A program made the position numbers and the translations under genes. Below, piece by piece: positions 7,227 to 7,928 of a DNA stretch of 7,928 bases. The DNA comes from Planctomycetota bacterium. GTDB taxonomy: Bacteria > Planctomycetota > Planctomycetia > Pirellulales > Pirellulaceae. The first letter of the stretch is position 1; each line of letters starts with the position of its first letter. The stretch covers positions 1 to 7,928 of the forward strand of contig JAHWKS010000207.1 in the NCBI GenBank assembly GCA_019347795.1, in the 5' to 3' direction. Under the pieces are notes generated by a model. That model saw only the letters and a list, made by a program, of their open reading frames with translations. It had not been told where the DNA came from and made no database searches.

Positions 7227-7733
7227 TCAAATCAGATCGTGCCGCCGGCGGGTTCGGCGTTTCGCGGAGCTGCACTGGTGGCAAATGCCCGTGATGATCA
7301 GCCGGTGCCCGCCGACGCGGAAGCCGTGGTCGCGGGCCACCTGGTCGCGCAGCTCGACCAGCGCGTCGCTCTGAAACTCGATCAGCCGCTCGCACTTCTT
7401 GCAGTAAAGATGATCGTGGGCGGGATAGCCGTAGTCGTGCTCGTACACGTCGCGGCCGCCGACGGGGAACTTCCGCAAGAGGCCCGCCTCAACCAGCTCC
7501 GTGAGCGTGCGATAGACGGTGGCCCGGCTGGGGCGGGACTTGCGGTCGAATTTCTCCGCCAACTCCTCCAGAAGGCCGTTCGCGTCGAAGTGCTCATGCT
7601 GGCTGAAAACATGATCCAACAGCGCCCGCCGCTCCTGCGTAAACCGCATTTTGCGGCTGCGGAGATACTCCTCAAATCGCTCCTGCGGGGAGAGAGCAAC
7701 CTGCACGCTGCCAAGAGAATAATTGTTGTCCAT
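7227..7733 (-). CDS. fur: Fur-family metal-responsive transcriptional regulator
   Basis: This is a 168-residue Fur-family repressor that would bind operator DNA as a metal-loaded dimer. The N-terminal winged helix spans about 20-95, with HEHFDA (46-51) and the recognition helix SRATVYRTLTELVEAGLL (69-86). The C-terminal dimerisation and metal domain has HDH (106-108), CKKC (C111, C114) and CHQC (C151, C154); the two CxxC pairs are the usual structural zinc site. The position matching PerR Asp104 (five after the second Cys of the first pair) is Glu119, as in Fur, so iron-sensing Fur is more likely than peroxide-sensing PerR; zinc or manganese sensing cannot be excluded. An Arg/Lys-rich tail (158-165) and a 19-residue N-terminal extension are present. 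ATG 7733 was chosen; it has only a weak CAGG upstream. Opening the frame back to 7901 would put the inverted repeat and promoter-like region into coding sequence. The pentapeptide gene follows 126 bp downstream on the same strand. Confidence 0.94.
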   Translation of the reverse strand: MDNNYSLGSVQVALSPQERFEEYLRSRKMRFTQERRALLDHVFSQHEHFDANGLLEELAEKFDRKSRPSRATVYRTLTELVEAGLLRKFPVGGRDVYEHDYGYPAHDHLYCKKCERLIEFQSDALVELRDQVARDHGFRVGGHRLIITGICHQCSSAKRRTRRRHDLI

Positions 7734-7762
7734 GAATCGCGACCTGACCGATTGATCAGCCG

Positions 7763-7840
7763 TTATTGAGACGGAAACACAGTTCAGAGCCGCAGAATCT
7801 TCTGGGTAGCACAGAAAAAAACCCGCCTGCGTCTCAATAA
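7763..7840. promoter_or_regulatory. Paired inverted half-sites upstream of fur (possible operator)
   Basis: TTATTGAGACG (7763-7773) and its exact reverse complement CGTCTCAATAA (7830-7840) lie 56 bases apart, 30 and 97 bp upstream of the fur ATG. The distal copy sits directly downstream of a minus-strand TACAAT (7842-7847), where the fur transcript would start if that is the -10. The AT-rich TTGAGA core partly resembles one half of a Fur box, but neither copy forms a complete local palindrome. Autoregulation of fur, perhaps also of the divergent gene, is inferred only. Confidence 0.45.
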
Positions 7841-7862
7841 GATTGTAGACCGGCGGCGGCAA

Positions 7863-7928
7863 ATGGAAAACAGCGGTTCCGAAGAATTCCAGGGTCGCCA
7901 ACGCACTCGCGCGGCGGATCGCTCTCTG
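7863..7928 (+). CDS. Possible start of a divergent gene, cut by the right edge
   Basis: From ATG 7863 the plus strand is open to the window end for 22 codons, reading MENSGSEEF, QGRQRTR, AADRSL. There is no clear Shine-Dalgarno site. The gene would be divergent from fur and share its upstream region. The final ADRSL recalls the N-terminus just before the kinase domain of certain planctomycete serine/threonine protein kinases, but that is a recollection based on very few residues. A chance open frame is a real alternative, since 22 codons without a stop are common in GC-rich DNA. Confidence 0.3.
   Translation, partial: MENSGSEEFQGRQRTRAADRSL

Noticed and set aside
6154..7395. Minus-strand open frame of 413 codons in another frame.
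   Set aside because: It crosses the fur 3' end, the intergenic gap and the pentapeptide gene out of frame, and is Arg/Pro/Gly-rich with no recognisable domain.

Overview
The window is high-GC bacterial DNA carrying five well-supported genes, one partial gene start and no RNA genes, mobile elements or CRISPR. The make-up (biosynthetic SpeA, a Rep-size UvrD helicase, Fur, an orphan degenerate receiver, a very long pentapeptide-repeat protein, few strong Shine-Dalgarno sites) suggests a planctomycete, possibly of the Pirellulales. That assignment rests on general gene style and on a remembered kinase N-terminus at the right edge, not on a phylogenetic marker, so it is tentative.

Layout from left to right. 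Bases 1-1829 (minus) hold almost all of speA, the PLP-dependent arginine decarboxylase; its C-terminus lies beyond the left edge. A 100-bp divergent gap separates it from an unrecognised 285-residue protein (1930-2787, plus). That gene ends 11 bp from the stop codon of a UvrD/Rep-type DNA helicase (2799-4775, minus). Divergent from the helicase is a small stand-alone receiver protein (about 4955-5386, plus) that has lost the phosphoacceptor aspartate. Its 3' end overlaps by 20 bp, tail to tail, a 577-residue pentapeptide-repeat protein (5367-7100, minus) with about 82 repeats. Upstream of that, on the same strand, is a Fur-family regulator (7227-7733, minus). The right end holds the fur upstream region, with an exact 11-bp inverted repeat, and what may be the first 22 codons of a divergent gene.

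How the genes relate. No multi-gene pathway is visible: speA (polyamine synthesis), the helicase (DNA repair/replication) and fur (metal-responsive repression) are independent housekeeping functions, mostly divergent or convergent to their neighbours. The only same-strand neighbours are fur and the pentapeptide gene, 126 bp apart, which might be cotranscribed. The most unusual items are the solenoid protein with coil-phased register slips and its own C-terminal domain, the phosphorylation-dead receiver, and the paired inverted half-sites upstream of fur. I did not find convincing evidence of a new multi-gene system.
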